Part shown: one piece after another, positions 6,797-15,201 of the stretch
How the letters are laid out: every line of letters starts with the position of its first letter
How positions within the stretch are numbered: the stretch's first letter is position 1
NCBI RefSeq assembly: GCF_903828115.1
Contig: NZ_CAIKKU010000887.1
Location: 1-38,691, forward strand
Direction of reading: 5' to 3'
Source of the DNA: an uncultured Thiodictyon sp.
GTDB lineage: Bacteria; Pseudomonadota; Gammaproteobacteria; Chromatiales; Chromatiaceae
DNA length: 38,691 nt
The notes under the pieces: generated by a model
What the model saw: only the letters and a program-made list of their open reading frames with translations
Databases searched by the model: none
What the model was told of the DNA's origin: nothing
Translations under genes and position numbers: made by a program

Positions 6797-9093
6797 TCAA
6801 TCGCGGCGAGGACCAATTGGAGATACCCGTCGCCACCGCCGCGCCGGGACGCGAAGCGGTTGCCGTGACCGCGCCGGGCGATGCCTTCAATCCGGCGACC
6901 TATTGGCGAGTCGTGTTTCGGCGATGGCCGCAAATCGTCGGTCTGGCATTGGCCATCGGCCTCTTGGCCGGCTTGGTAGCCCAGTCCCTGGAGCCGCTTT
7001 ACAAGGCTTCGACCACGCTCCTGATCGACACCAGCCGCCGCGGCTTCAGCCCGGTCGACAAGGATCCGGCGGGCGGTTGGTATTCCTTTCTGGCCGGTCA
7101 GACCTACCTTGAAACGCAGATTTTGCTGTTGAAATCCCAGGCGCTTGCGCAGAGCGTCGCGGAGCGCCTGGACCTGTGGACCCATCCTGAGTTCGATCCT
7201 CGCCAGGAGGCGCCGCAGCGGGCGCGCTTTCGGTTGAGTCTGCGCGGCCTGCTCCCGGACTGGTTCGAGTCCGACCAGGACCCGGCGCCCATCTCGAAGG
7301 AGGACGCCCACCGCAGCGTGGTCGAGGCCTTGGCGGGACAGGTGCAGGCGAGTGTGCTGCCGGAGTCGGAGATGATCCGGGTCGCGGTGACTTCACATGA
7401 TCCGGAATTGGCTGCCCGCGTTGCCGCGGCCTACGCGGATGCCTATATCGAGTTTGGGCTGGAGACCCGCCTGGAGCAGGTCAAGAAGGCCGCCGGTTGG
7501 TTGACCGGGCGCCTGGAAGGTCTGCGCGGCCAAGTGGACTCCTCCGAGCGCAAGCTCCAGAGTTACCGCGAGCAACAGGGATTGGTGGACGTGAAGAGCG
7601 GTCTGGACCTGACCGATCGGGAACTCGGCGATCTGGCCGCGCGCCTCGTCGAGGCGCGCGCCAAACGCGACGGCTCGGCCAACGAATACGACCAGGTGCG
7701 AAAACTCCGGGACTTGGCGAGCGCGGAGCTGAGCTCCAATCCGGTCGTGATCCGCAACCCGACCGTCCAGGCACTCAAGACCGAGGAGGTAAAGGCCGAG
7801 CGTGCCGCCGCGGAATTGGCCGAGCGTTATGGTGCCCAGCATCCGAAGATGGCAGCGGCACGCTCCGATCTGAATACGATTCGCGCCAAGCTGCGCTTTG
7901 AGATCGACAACACCGTGGCCGGCGTCAAGAAGGAGTACGACATCGCCAAATCGCGAGCGGATCAGCTCCAGCAGGAACTCGATGCGATGAAGTCACGCGC
8001 CCAGGAGGTGAGCCGCAAGACCTTTACCCTGCGCTCGCTCGATCGCGAGGTGGAAACCAACCGCCAACTCTATGAAGTGTTCATGAAGCGCTTCAAGGAG
8101 ACCGATCTGGGCGCAGACGTGGAGTCGACCAACGCCCGGGTTATCGATGCCGCACGGGTCCCGCGGGCGCCGATCGAGCCGCGCAAGGCGCGCATCGTGG
8201 GCATCGCGGTGTTTCTGGCCCTGGTCCTGGGCGCCGGGCTCGCGGTGCTCGAGGACTACCTCGACAGCACGCTGAAGGACGCCGAGGATGTCGAGCTTTA
8301 CACCCAACTCCCCACCCTGGGGACGGTCCCACTTCTGGGCCGGCGCGGGCTGCGCAAAGGGCGGCCCGAGCGCATCTTTCTCGACTCCCCCAAGAGTGAC
8401 TTCGCCGAGGCGATCCGCACCGTCAGGACCGCCGTGGCCCTGTCCGGGCTCGATAATCCACAGCGGGTCCTCTTGGTCACATCGACCGTTCCCGGGGAAG
8501 GTAAGACCACCGTCGCGATCAATCTCGCCGCCGCCCTGGGTCAGTTGGAGCGGGTGCTGCTGGTGGACGCGGATCTGCGCCGCTCCTCGGTGGCCGAGCG
8601 TCTCGGGCTGCCCGCGCAGGCCCCGGGTCTGTCCAACTTCGTGGCCGGTACCGCGCCGCTCGATGAGTGCATCCACCCCCTGGAGGGAACGAATGTGCAC
8701 GTCCTGCCGGCCGGCGCGACGCCGCCTAACCCACTGGAGATCCTCTCCTCCCAGCGCTTTGAGAAGACCCTTGAGGAGTTGGCGCAGCGCTACGACCGCA
8801 TCGTGCTCGATTCGGCCCCGGCCCAGGCGGTGAGCGACGCCCTGGTACTTTCGCGCCTATGTAACGCGGTGGTCTTCGTCGTCCGCGCGGACGCTACGCC
8901 ACGTCAACTCGTACAACTCGCGGTCAAGCGCTTGCGCCGGGTCGATGCGCATCTGATCGGCGCAGTGCTGAACCACTTCGACAATGCCAAGAGCGCCCGG
9001 TACGGGTCTTACCGCTATGGCCGCTACCGACGTTATTCCTATGCGTACCGGGGCTATACCCAGTATTACCGCGACAGCGGCAAGCGGGGGTGA
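6793..9093 (+). CDS. Wzc-like polysaccharide co-polymerase / BY-type tyrosine kinase
   Basis: The 766-residue inner-membrane protein has a first transmembrane segment near residues 40-62 (Wzz domain), then a long periplasmic coiled-coil region. A second transmembrane segment near 467-485 leads into the cytoplasmic kinase. Walker A is PGEGKTT with Lys571, Walker A' is LLVDADLRRSS, and Walker B is RIVLDSAP. The last 32 residues contain ten tyrosines, the autophosphorylation cluster of BY-kinases. It controls chain length and couples polymerisation to export through the Wza-like protein. The start is TTG, overlapping the previous stop (TTGA), and the stop overlaps the next GTG start, so the arm is tightly coupled. 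Confidence 0.95.
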   Translation: MINRGEDQLEIPVATAAPGREAVAVTAPGDAFNPATYWRVVFRRWPQIVGLALAIGLLAGLVAQSLEPLYKASTTLLIDTSRRGFSPVDKDPAGGWYSFLAGQTYLETQILLLKSQALAQSVAERLDLWTHPEFDPRQEAPQRARFRLSLRGLLPDWFESDQDPAPISKEDAHRSVVEALAGQVQASVLPESEMIRVAVTSHDPELAARVAAAYADAYIEFGLETRLEQVKKAAGWLTGRLEGLRGQVDSSERKLQSYREQQGLVDVKSGLDLTDRELGDLAARLVEARAKRDGSANEYDQVRKLRDLASAELSSNPVVIRNPTVQALKTEEVKAERAAAELAERYGAQHPKMAAARSDLNTIRAKLRFEIDNTVAGVKKEYDIAKSRADQLQQELDAMKSRAQEVSRKTFTLRSLDREVETNRQLYEVFMKRFKETDLGADVESTNARVIDAARVPRAPIEPRKARIVGIAVFLALVLGAGLAVLEDYLDSTLKDAEDVELYTQLPTLGTVPLLGRRGLRKGRPERIFLDSPKSDFAEAIRTVRTAVALSGLDNPQRVLLVTSTVPGEGKTTVAINLAAALGQLERVLLVDADLRRSSVAERLGLPAQAPGLSNFVAGTAPLDECIHPLEGTNVHVLPAGATPPNPLEILSSQRFEKTLEELAQRYDRIVLDSAPAQAVSDALVLSRLCNAVVFVVRADATPRQLVQLAVKRLRRVDAHLIGAVLNHFDNAKSARYGSYRYGRYRRYSYAYRGYTQYYRDSGKRG

Positions 9094-9791
9094 GGGTGCG
9101 GGCGCGCCGGGGCCTGGTTGGCACCCTGCTGGGATTGGTCGCGCTGGCCTGTTGCTGGAGCCTGGCCAGTGCGCTCGCCAGTGTGGCCGCCTGGCAGGCG
9201 GGGCGGATCAGTGGGGATGCGCCTGGGGTGAGGGTGGTCACCGGGGGGGCAGAAGACCGTGCGATCCGCCGCCTGTCGGCGCTCGCCCGGCGCCTGGAGC
9301 CCGCTGACCCGCGTCACGCCGATCAGTTCGCGCTTTACCTGGAACGCCAGGCCGGGCAGGCCGCGCCGCGCTCCGACCTGGAACACCGGCTCCTGACGCA
9401 GGCGCGCGAACGCTATGTCGAGGGGGTTCGTCAGCGCCCGACCTGGCCCCTGGGGCTGACCTCGGTGTTGCGCATCGATTTCAAACTCGGCCTGTGGGGC
9501 GGGGCATTCAACCGGCTCTATGCCCGTGCGGCCGAGTTGGGCCGCTCGGAGCCGGTATCCCTGGGCGCCCTGATCGACCTGGGCCTGGCGGCTTGGCCCG
9601 TGCTTGAGCCGGACGGCCGACGGGAGGTCCTGGCGCTCCTGCGCCATGGCCTGCGGCGCGATCCCCACCACCTGCTCGAGCAGGCCGTGCGCCTGCATCG
9701 AAGTGCCCTGGTCGAGCCCCTGTTGGCATCAGACCCCGCGCTGGTGCGCCTGTACGCGGATCTGCGCGCCCGCGCGGCGGGCCTGCGATGA
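9090..9791 (+). CDS. VpsP-like membrane-anchored EPS protein
   Basis: The 233-residue protein has a GTG start overlapping the kinase stop (GTGA). It has one N-terminal transmembrane anchor (residues 8-33). The rest is a periplasmic helical region rich in Leu, Ala and Arg with TPR-like spacing, including DQFALYLERQAG and WPLGLTSVLRIDF. Position between the Wzc-like kinase and the Wzy-like polymerase, together with size and topology, matches the VpsP-type proteins of Vibrio EPS operons. I assign that family tentatively, and no biochemical role is known to me. Its stop overlaps the polymerase start, so it is almost certainly made together with it. Confidence 0.65.
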   Translation: MRVRARRGLVGTLLGLVALACCWSLASALASVAAWQAGRISGDAPGVRVVTGGAEDRAIRRLSALARRLEPADPRHADQFALYLERQAGQAAPRSDLEHRLLTQARERYVEGVRQRPTWPLGLTSVLRIDFKLGLWGGAFNRLYARAAELGRSEPVSLGALIDLGLAAWPVLEPDGRREVLALLRHGLRRDPHHLLEQAVRLHRSALVEPLLASDPALVRLYADLRARAAGLR

Positions 9792-11227
9792 TCGATAGGC
9801 CCCCCCCGCGGGATCGCTGGGCGCCCTATTTGGGCTCCAGTGATCGGTGGCTGTTCTACGCCCTGTTGGTCCTCCTCGTCTGGGCGCCCCTGCCGCTGGG
9901 CAGCAACCGACCCTGGGCGCGCGCCCTGCTTGAGGTCGGCATCTTCGGTTTGGCGGCGGCCTGGCTCGTGCTCGCCTACGGCGCCCGCGTCTGGTTGACC
10001 AGCGCGGGCACAAAGGCACGACTTGCCACCGCGGCCTTGGTGCTGTGGCTTGGTCTTGGCCTCCTGCAACTGCTGCCGCTGCCATGGCCCTGGCTCGAGG
10101 TCCTGTCGCCGACAGCCGCGCGGCAGTGGGCGGCCACCTCGCTGGCCTTGGGCGATGCCGCCCCCCCGGGGTACGCACCGCTCAGCATGGCCCCGCACAA
10201 CTCGCTGATCGCGTGGCGTCTCGGTCTGGCCCTGACCGGGGTCTTTGTGCTGGTGCTGCTGCTGGTGCGCAGCCGCCGACGCCTGCGCCTCCTGGCGGGT
10301 ACCCTGGTGCTCGCGGCGGTCGCCCAGGCCATGCTGGCGAGCCTGCTGGCACTCGCCGGAACCTCCTGGCTGTTCATCGACGCCGCGGCCCGCGCCCACG
10401 GTACCTTTGTCAACCCCAATCACCTGGCTGGCTACCTGGAGATGGCGCTTGCCCTGGGGATCGGTCTGCTGGTCGCGGACCTGTCCGAACCAGGTGAAGC
10501 CTCCAATTGGCGCAAGCGGCTGCGCGCCTGGGTCAGGACGCTGCTCGGGCGCAAGGCACGGTTACGCATCTACCTCGCCATCCTCGTCATCGCGCTGGTG
10601 ATGACTGCCTCGCGCATGGGTAATACCGCTTTCTTCATCAGTCTGGGGGTCACCGGGGCGATCGGCGTGCTGAGCTTCCGTCGCTCGCCGAGGCCGGTGC
10701 TGATCTTGCTGGTGAGTCTGGTGGCGGTAGACCTGTTGATCCTGGGGACCTGGTTCGGGCTCGATCGGGTGCGCGAGCGCCTGGAGCAGACCGTGCTGAC
10801 CGAGGATGCGCGCTATCAATTGGGGGTGCGCGCAGCGGCCTACTTGAGCGACTATCGCTGGTTCGGGAGCGGGGGTGGGAGCTTCTCCGCCGTCTACCCG
10901 GCCTACCGCGACGCGGAGTCGATCCCGCTGCATTTCGCGCACGCGGATAATGACCTGCTGGAGTTTCAATTGGAATACGGGATCGTTGGGGTAGTGCCCC
11001 TGGCCGGTGTGGTCCTGCTGTCACTGGCGGCCGCGCTGCATGTGCTCTGGCGTCGCGAGGACGCCCTGTGCCGTGGCATGGCCTTTGCGAGCCTGATGGG
11101 CATCACCGCGATCCTGATCCACTCCGCAACCGACGCCAATCTGCACATCCCGGCCAATGCCGCCATCTTCATGGTCCTACTCGCGCTGCCCTGGCTCGGC
11201 CTGACGCTCGGGCGTGACCGCGACTAA
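9788..11227 (+). CDS. Wzy/O-antigen ligase-type polysaccharide polymerase
   Basis: This 479-residue integral membrane protein has about a dozen hydrophobic segments. The Wzy_C core is recognisable: HGTFVNPNHLAGYLEM near 200, a large periplasmic loop with GSGGGSFSAVYPAYR, and HADNDLLEFQLEYGIVG. It should polymerise lipid-linked repeat units in the periplasm, with chain length set by the Wzc-like protein. The ATG overlaps the previous stop (ATGA). It is the last gene of arm 1, and its final 51 bases overlap the 3' end of moeB on the opposite strand, leaving no space for a separate terminator. Confidence 0.93.
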   Translation: MIDRPPPRDRWAPYLGSSDRWLFYALLVLLVWAPLPLGSNRPWARALLEVGIFGLAAAWLVLAYGARVWLTSAGTKARLATAALVLWLGLGLLQLLPLPWPWLEVLSPTAARQWAATSLALGDAAPPGYAPLSMAPHNSLIAWRLGLALTGVFVLVLLLVRSRRRLRLLAGTLVLAAVAQAMLASLLALAGTSWLFIDAAARAHGTFVNPNHLAGYLEMALALGIGLLVADLSEPGEASNWRKRLRAWVRTLLGRKARLRIYLAILVIALVMTASRMGNTAFFISLGVTGAIGVLSFRRSPRPVLILLVSLVAVDLLILGTWFGLDRVRERLEQTVLTEDARYQLGVRAAAYLSDYRWFGSGGGSFSAVYPAYRDAESIPLHFAHADNDLLEFQLEYGIVGVVPLAGVVLLSLAAALHVLWRREDALCRGMAFASLMGITAILIHSATDANLHIPANAAIFMVLLALPWLGLTLGRDRD

Positions 11228-11962
11228 CGCGCAGACCGGGCACGCCGGGTCGGCGACGAGGCGGATCTGGCGCCATTGCATGACGGCGGCATCGAGCAGC
11301 AGGAGGCGCCCGAACAGGGGTTCCCCCAGGCCGGTCAGGACCTTGATTGCCTCGGTCGCCTGGATGCTGCCGATGATACCGGGCACCGGGGCCAGTACGC
11401 CGTGGGCGGCGCAGGTCTCGTCGGCACTGCCATCCCGGGGAAAGAGGCATTGATAGCAGGGTCCTCCGGGTTGGCCGGAGAAGGTCGCCACCTGTCCCTC
11501 CATCCGGATGGCGGCCCCACTTACCAGGGGTTTACGCGCCGCCACGCAGGCGGCATTGACCGCGAAGCGGGTGTCGAAGTTGTCGCAACAGTCAACCACC
11601 AGGTCTGCGTCGGTAAGCAGTCCGGGCAGGGTATCGATGGTGAGGCTGCGCTTGACCAGCACCAGTTCGACCTCGGGGTTGAGCGCGGCCAGGGCGGTCC
11701 GCGCGGACTGCGCCTTGGGCATCCCGATACGCTCGGTGGTGTGCAGGATCTGGCGCTGGAGATTGGACAGGTCCACGGCATCGAAGTCGGCCAGCACCAG
11801 GCGGCCGACCCCGGCCGCCGCCAGATACATCGCGACCGGCGAGCCGAGCCCGCCGAGCCCCACCACCAGCACCCGCGACCGGCGCAGCCGTTCCTGGCCC
11901 TCGATGCCAAAGGCCGGCAGCATGATCTGACGGCTATAGCGCAGCAGTTGCCGATCGTCCAT
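11177..11962 (-). CDS. moeB: MoeB/ThiF-family sulfur-carrier adenylyltransferase
   Basis: The 261-residue E1-like enzyme activates the C-terminal glycine of a ubiquitin-like sulfur carrier (MoaD or ThiS) by ATP adenylation. The Rossmann loop is VVGLGGLGSPVAMYLA. The conserved Asp/Arg segment DFDAVDLSNLQRQI, CCDNFDTRFAVN and the zinc Cys pairs CYQC and CPVC are all present, as is GIIGSIQATEAIK. Context does not separate MoeB from ThiF or HesA; length and the C-terminal region fit MoeB best. It lies three bases after tspO and is probably co-transcribed with it. The 3' end overlaps the Wzy-like gene by 51 bases tail to tail. Confidence 0.9.
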   Translation of the reverse strand: MDDRQLLRYSRQIMLPAFGIEGQERLRRSRVLVVGLGGLGSPVAMYLAAAGVGRLVLADFDAVDLSNLQRQILHTTERIGMPKAQSARTALAALNPEVELVLVKRSLTIDTLPGLLTDADLVVDCCDNFDTRFAVNAACVAARKPLVSGAAIRMEGQVATFSGQPGGPCYQCLFPRDGSADETCAAHGVLAPVPGIIGSIQATEAIKVLTGLGEPLFGRLLLLDAAVMQWRQIRLVADPACPVCALVAVTPERQAEPGQRE

Positions 11963-11965
11963 CCG

Positions 11966-12478
11966 TCAGCCCAACAGACTGACCGGCGGATTGAGGCGGT
12001 GGACATTGAAGGCCACCACCGAGGCGAAACTCAGCCACAGCGCCAGCGGCAGCAACAGCAGGCCGGCCCGCTTGCTGGTGACGAAGACCACGCCACAGAC
12101 GATCCAGGCGATGAACGCGGAGGCGAAGGTGCCGACAAAGCTGTTGAGCAGGCTCTGCGGGAGCAGGGCGTAGAAGGGAAAGGCCATGACCACGAGGATC
12201 ATCGCCAGCAGGGCGATGGACGCGGCACGGCGCTCCGGCAGCGGCGGGGTGCGGCGCACGACCCAGTAGGCGGCGGCCATGCAGGCGAAGAGGACCTCCC
12301 ACACCAGCCCCATCTGCAGCCCGGAGAGTGCGAAGGCCGGTTTTCTCAGGGATTCGGTCCACTCGGCCGCATCCGAGAAGACAATGACGGCGTTGATGGC
12401 CGCGGCCAGGGCCGCGGCGACGAGCACATAGATCGCCAGTGCCGTGCGGCCGGGCTTATAGGCGTAACGATTGACCAA
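11966..12478 (-). CDS. tspO: TspO/MBR family membrane protein
   Basis: This 170-residue protein has five transmembrane helices, as in the tryptophan-rich sensory protein/translocator family that binds porphyrins and cholesterol-like ligands. Family features visible are WTESLRKPAF after the first helix, VWEVLFACMAAAYWVV in the second, and WLSFASVVAFNVHRLN near the end. In purple bacteria TspO modulates photosynthesis gene expression in response to oxygen through tetrapyrrole intermediates; whether that applies here is inference. The start is TTG, preceded by ggga about 10 bases upstream, with no in-frame ATG nearby. It is 3 bases from moeB and 103 bases after the protease gene. Confidence 0.83.
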   Translation of the reverse strand: MVNRYAYKPGRTALAIYVLVAAALAAAINAVIVFSDAAEWTESLRKPAFALSGLQMGLVWEVLFACMAAAYWVVRRTPPLPERRAASIALLAMILVVMAFPFYALLPQSLLNSFVGTFASAFIAWIVCGVVFVTSKRAGLLLLPLALWLSFASVVAFNVHRLNPPVSLLG

Positions 12479-12581
12479 GGATCAAGTCTCCCGTGAGTCC
12501 AGCCAGAAAATTGTCCGCTGATTGTCCACCGATCCGGGCGATAGCGCCAGAATCGGCGCATGCCGCCGCGGTGCGCCCGGA

Positions 12582-13370
12582 TCACTTCGTTCCCAACAGC
12601 AGCCGGTTTTTTTCGTCTTCGATGGTGAGGCGAAAGCGCCCGAGCAGACTCATCCCCAGCAGGGCGTTGCCGCCGAGCCTCCCATCCTCGATGAAGGCCA
12701 CCGGGACCCCGGTGACGCGCTGATCCTTCAACCAGACCGCCTGGAGGACCCCGAGCGCCGCCTCCACGTTGCCGTTGGCGGTCTGCACCTGCTGCTGGCG
12801 CAGTGCCTCCGGGGGAATGCCGAGCTGCGCGATCAGCGAGCTCGGGAGCACCACATAGTCGGCCCCCGTATCCACCAACAGGACTCGGGAAACGCGCCTG
12901 CCATCTTCACCCTCCAGGGTCAGGGTGACGGCATGGGAGGAACCGACGCGCTGGGTGTCGAGGACGATCTCGCCCGCGGCGCCCGCGGGGTCGGCGGCCC
13001 CAGGTGTCGCGGCGGCCGGGGCCGGCGGAGTGTAAGCAGTCTTCGCGCCCAGGATCAGCACGCGCTCGACCCCGCCTTGCGGCGCCTGGACGATGATGTG
13101 GTCAAATCCCTCCAAGAGCACCCGCAGGCGCGGGAGCACTTCCGCGCCCTCCTCGGCGCGCGCCTTCTTATCGCGCGTCGCATCCAGGTCGGCCGGCTTC
13201 ATCGCGAAGCCGTACTGGGTCATCATCCGCTCCAGTTCCGCCGCCACCTCGACCTGGGCCGCGGCCGCGCCCATGCAGGGCCACAGGGCGCAGCACCACA
13301 GGACCAGGGGCACCAGGGGCCGGACGAGCCCCCGCCGCCGCGGGTGAGACCTGGGACCAAGATGCGCCAT
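12582..13370 (-). CDS. Exported retropepsin-like aspartic protease
   Basis: The 262-residue protein begins with an Arg-rich leader and a hydrophobic stretch (VRPLVPLVLWCCALWPCMG), suggesting a signal peptide or anchor. The C-terminal third is a single-domain retroviral-type aspartic protease. LLVDTGADYVVLP holds the catalytic DTGA at 167-170, and the domain closes with GGNALLGMSLLGRFRL. Such bacterial proteases act as homodimers in the periplasm; substrates are mostly unknown. Met 13370 is chosen because the frame extension to 13484 adds 38 residues without a sensible signal sequence and falls in noncoding-looking DNA. It heads the run protease, tspO, moeB. Confidence 0.83.
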   Translation of the reverse strand: MAHLGPRSHPRRRGLVRPLVPLVLWCCALWPCMGAAAAQVEVAAELERMMTQYGFAMKPADLDATRDKKARAEEGAEVLPRLRVLLEGFDHIIVQAPQGGVERVLILGAKTAYTPPAPAAATPGAADPAGAAGEIVLDTQRVGSSHAVTLTLEGEDGRRVSRVLLVDTGADYVVLPSSLIAQLGIPPEALRQQQVQTANGNVEAALGVLQAVWLKDQRVTGVPVAFIEDGRLGGNALLGMSLLGRFRLTIEDEKNRLLLGTK

Positions 13371-13800
13371 GGGTGCAGCTCCAGCAAACGGGGTTCGGCG
13401 CCCGGCTTCGGGATGATTGGGGCGAGCGCCCACCGACGCCACACGATAAACCCAAGAAGGGAATTTGTCCCCAAATAAAAGCACCTGACCCGCACCACGG
13501 ACAGGGTAAGGGTCCGGTACGCTGTTTTCTCCTACCCAGGCTCAACGTGGGGGAAGGCGCCGACTTGCTGGGGCTCAGTGCCGCGGATGTGGGACGGATC
13601 GCCGCGTAAGGCGATGCCGACAAACCAGCTTTGCAGTAATCAAGATGGCGACGTTGCGGCGGCTGGCGAGGCCTCGTCGCGGCTGAAGCCACTCCCACGG
13701 CGTCGCTGCGCGGCTTTTACGGCAAAGCCTCGACCTTCCTTCCAGTGCGGGACGCGCTGGCGGCGGTCGCGGCGATGATCCCGGCCGGCGTCGGGGTTTC
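13371..13800. other. Gene-poor stretch with REP copy and small palindrome
   Basis: No convincing gene is seen in these 430 bases. They contain a REP-like element (13671-13698) and a short imperfect palindrome, gggaatttgtccc, near 13460. The palindrome sits in a more AT-rich patch that could carry the promoter of the protease operon. Short open frames cross the stretch on both strands but lack ribosome sites and recognisable domains. Confidence 0.5.
13671..13698 (-). repeat. REP-type palindromic repeat
   Basis: Read on the minus strand the element is gtgggagtggcttcagccgc followed by gacgaggc. This matches the widespread gammaproteobacterial REP pattern (GTGGGAGYGGC, loop, GCCGCGA). The inner arms ggct and agcc pair. 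It is related to the element at the start of the window, with the same gcggc/gccgcgacga core. Its position between convergent or tandem genes, not inside one, is typical of REPs. Confidence 0.65.
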
Positions 13801-14160
13801 TCAAAGGTCCGACGGGACATAGACATAGGCCGGCTTCACGCCGGCGCCGACGATGGCGAATTTCTGGGAGTTCCAGTAGCCGTCGAGATTCACGGTCTGA
13901 CCCGCCGGGAAGGTGCCGACCCGCACCTCGTTGCCGGTTACCTCGTAGGTGCCGGTCCCCGGGGGCATGACGAGCCGGACCTGGCAGGGCGTGGATTCGC
14001 AACTCCCGGTGTCGCCGGGTTTGACGGTGATCGAGATGACGCCGGTGGGGGTGTTGGGCGAAGAGGCGCAGCCGGCGAGCGCCAGGGCGGCTAGCAGGGC
14101 CGTCAGCGTCCGGGCGCCGGGCGTCGCTCCCGGCCGACGGTGCAAGGGGGCTTTGGTCAT
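13801..14160 (-). CDS. Small lipoprotein of unknown function
   Basis: The 119-residue protein has a charged N-terminus, a hydrophobic core (LTALLAALALAGC) and a good lipobox, LAGC, so it should be lipid-anchored after signal peptidase II cleavage. The mature part reads as a small beta domain with a Cys pair (GSCESTPCQ) and strands such as GTYEVTGNEVRVG. The start is ATG 14160 with aggag upstream; the longer open frame lacks these features. I do not recognise the family. It is the downstream neighbour of another small exported protein in the same direction and may be co-transcribed with it. Confidence 0.72.
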   Translation of the reverse strand: MTKAPLHRRPGATPGARTLTALLAALALAGCASSPNTPTGVISITVKPGDTGSCESTPCQVRLVMPPGTGTYEVTGNEVRVGTFPAGQTVNLDGYWNSQKFAIVGAGVKPAYVYVPSDL

Positions 14161-14230
14161 GGTGACCTGCTCCTGAGTCTGGGCTGATGCTGCTCGCCGG
14201 GCCGACAGTCCAGCCATCGGCGGATTCAGG

Positions 14231-14512
14231 TCACTTGTTCGGCACCACCGCGGCACCGGCGGCGCCGGTCGCTGCATCCAGGGCCCGCGTCGTGGCGGCC
14301 TTCTTGCCCGGGTCGGCGGCCTGGTCCCGGGGGGCGTTCATCCCGTCCTTCTGCTCGATCGCATGCTCTTCCCGGACCTGGGTCGGGTCCTCCGACTCCG
14401 CGAACGAGGACTGATCCAAGAGCTTTTCCGACTCGGTTTCCGCCCGGACCAGGGCGGCACCGATGAGGGCCAGGCTGAAGCAGGCGGCAAGGATGGGCAG
14501 CGTGGGGCGCAT
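14231..14512 (-). CDS. Small exported protein of unknown function
   Basis: This is a 93-residue protein. Residues 1-26 form a signal peptide (LAACFSLALIGAALVRAET). The mature part is short, hydrophilic and probably disordered, rich in Glu, Asp, Ala and Lys. ATG 14512 has ggagag about 8 bases upstream and is preferred to Met 14554. No domain is recognised. It is 70 bases upstream of the small lipoprotein gene and separated from the lipocalin gene by a strong terminator, so it likely starts a new transcription unit. Confidence 0.6.
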   Translation of the reverse strand: MRPTLPILAACFSLALIGAALVRAETESEKLLDQSSFAESEDPTQVREEHAIEQKDGMNAPRDQAADPGKKAATTRALDAATGAAGAAVVPNK

Positions 14513-14623
14513 GATCAGGCTCTCCAAGGGTGGTGTGGCTGGCGCTGGTGACACTGGCCGCGCGCGGCCTGGGTCAGATGGTGGATCATCGTCGATCCGG
14601 GGCGGGATTTCGAGTGCCGGAAT

Positions 14624-14657
14624 GAAAAAGACCGCGGGGGCCGCGGCGCCCCCGCGG
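14624..14657 (-). terminator. Rho-independent terminator after the lipocalin gene
   Basis: On the minus strand a perfect 10-bp GC stem (ccgcgggggc with gcccccgcgg, 6-base loop) is followed directly by tcttttt. It lies 10 bases past the lipocalin stop codon. Stem, loop size and T-tract are all textbook, so it should end the DUF1295-DUF6134-lipocalin transcript. Confidence 0.85.
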
Positions 14658-14667
14658 GTCGGCCTGC

Positions 14668-15198
14668 CTACCAGCGCTGCGGTACCCGCTGCAGCTGCGC
14701 CGTGTCGTAGCCGACGCCCTTGAGGAAGGCCTCGATTTCCTTGAACTTGGCCTCGGGGATCTGGGGTTGCCGGGCCATGATCCAGACATAGTCGCGCTTC
14801 TCGCGGCCGATGACGGTGATGCCGTAGTCCGGCTCCAGCCAGATGATCCGAAAGTCACCCTTGAAGGGCCAGATGAACTGCATCCCCCAGCGGGCATTGC
14901 CGGTGCCGGGGACGACGAAGCCCTTGGGGTGGTATTCCTTCTGGGGGCCGTCGAAGGCGCCCTTGCGGAAACTGAAGGTGGTGGCGATGGTGCCGTCCGG
15001 GTTCAGGGCATAGGACTCCACGGCGTTGTGGGCGCCCTTCTCGACGAAGGTCGGGATGTTGGCGATCACATACCAAGGACCCATGAAGCGGGCCAGGTCG
15101 ACCTGGGGTACGGTCTGCATCGGTTTCTCCTGCGCCAGGGCGGCGGCGCTCATGAGCAGCAGTGAGATGGCGAACAGGCGGGTGCTGGTCGGTGTCAT
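14668..15198 (-). CDS. blc: Bacterial lipocalin (Blc-like)
   Basis: The 176-residue protein has a signal peptide (about 1-22, ending SAAALAQ) and a single lipocalin barrel. The family signature G-x-W is at 40-42 (RFMGPWYVIANIP). The strands FRIIWLEPDYG and GREKRDYVWIMAR match Blc. It lacks the lipobox Cys of E. coli Blc, so the mature form is probably soluble in the periplasm. Lipocalins of this type bind fatty acids or lysophospholipids and serve membrane maintenance under stress. The gene is last in an operon with DUF6134 (3-base gap) and DUF1295. Confidence 0.92.
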   Translation of the reverse strand: MTPTSTRLFAISLLLMSAAALAQEKPMQTVPQVDLARFMGPWYVIANIPTFVEKGAHNAVESYALNPDGTIATTFSFRKGAFDGPQKEYHPKGFVVPGTGNARWGMQFIWPFKGDFRIIWLEPDYGITVIGREKRDYVWIMARQPQIPEAKFKEIEAFLKGVGYDTAQLQRVPQRW

Positions 15199-15201
15199 GG
15201 T

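Noticed and set aside
12522-13478. Plus-strand frame opposite the aspartic protease
   Set aside because: The minus-strand product has the DTGA motif and family spacing; the plus-strand product is low-complexity.
13500-13800. Possible gene remnant (short plus-strand frames near 13550-13610 and 13715-13800)
   Set aside because: Fragments are too short and lack domain or ribosome-site support; the stretch is better explained as intergenic with a REP.
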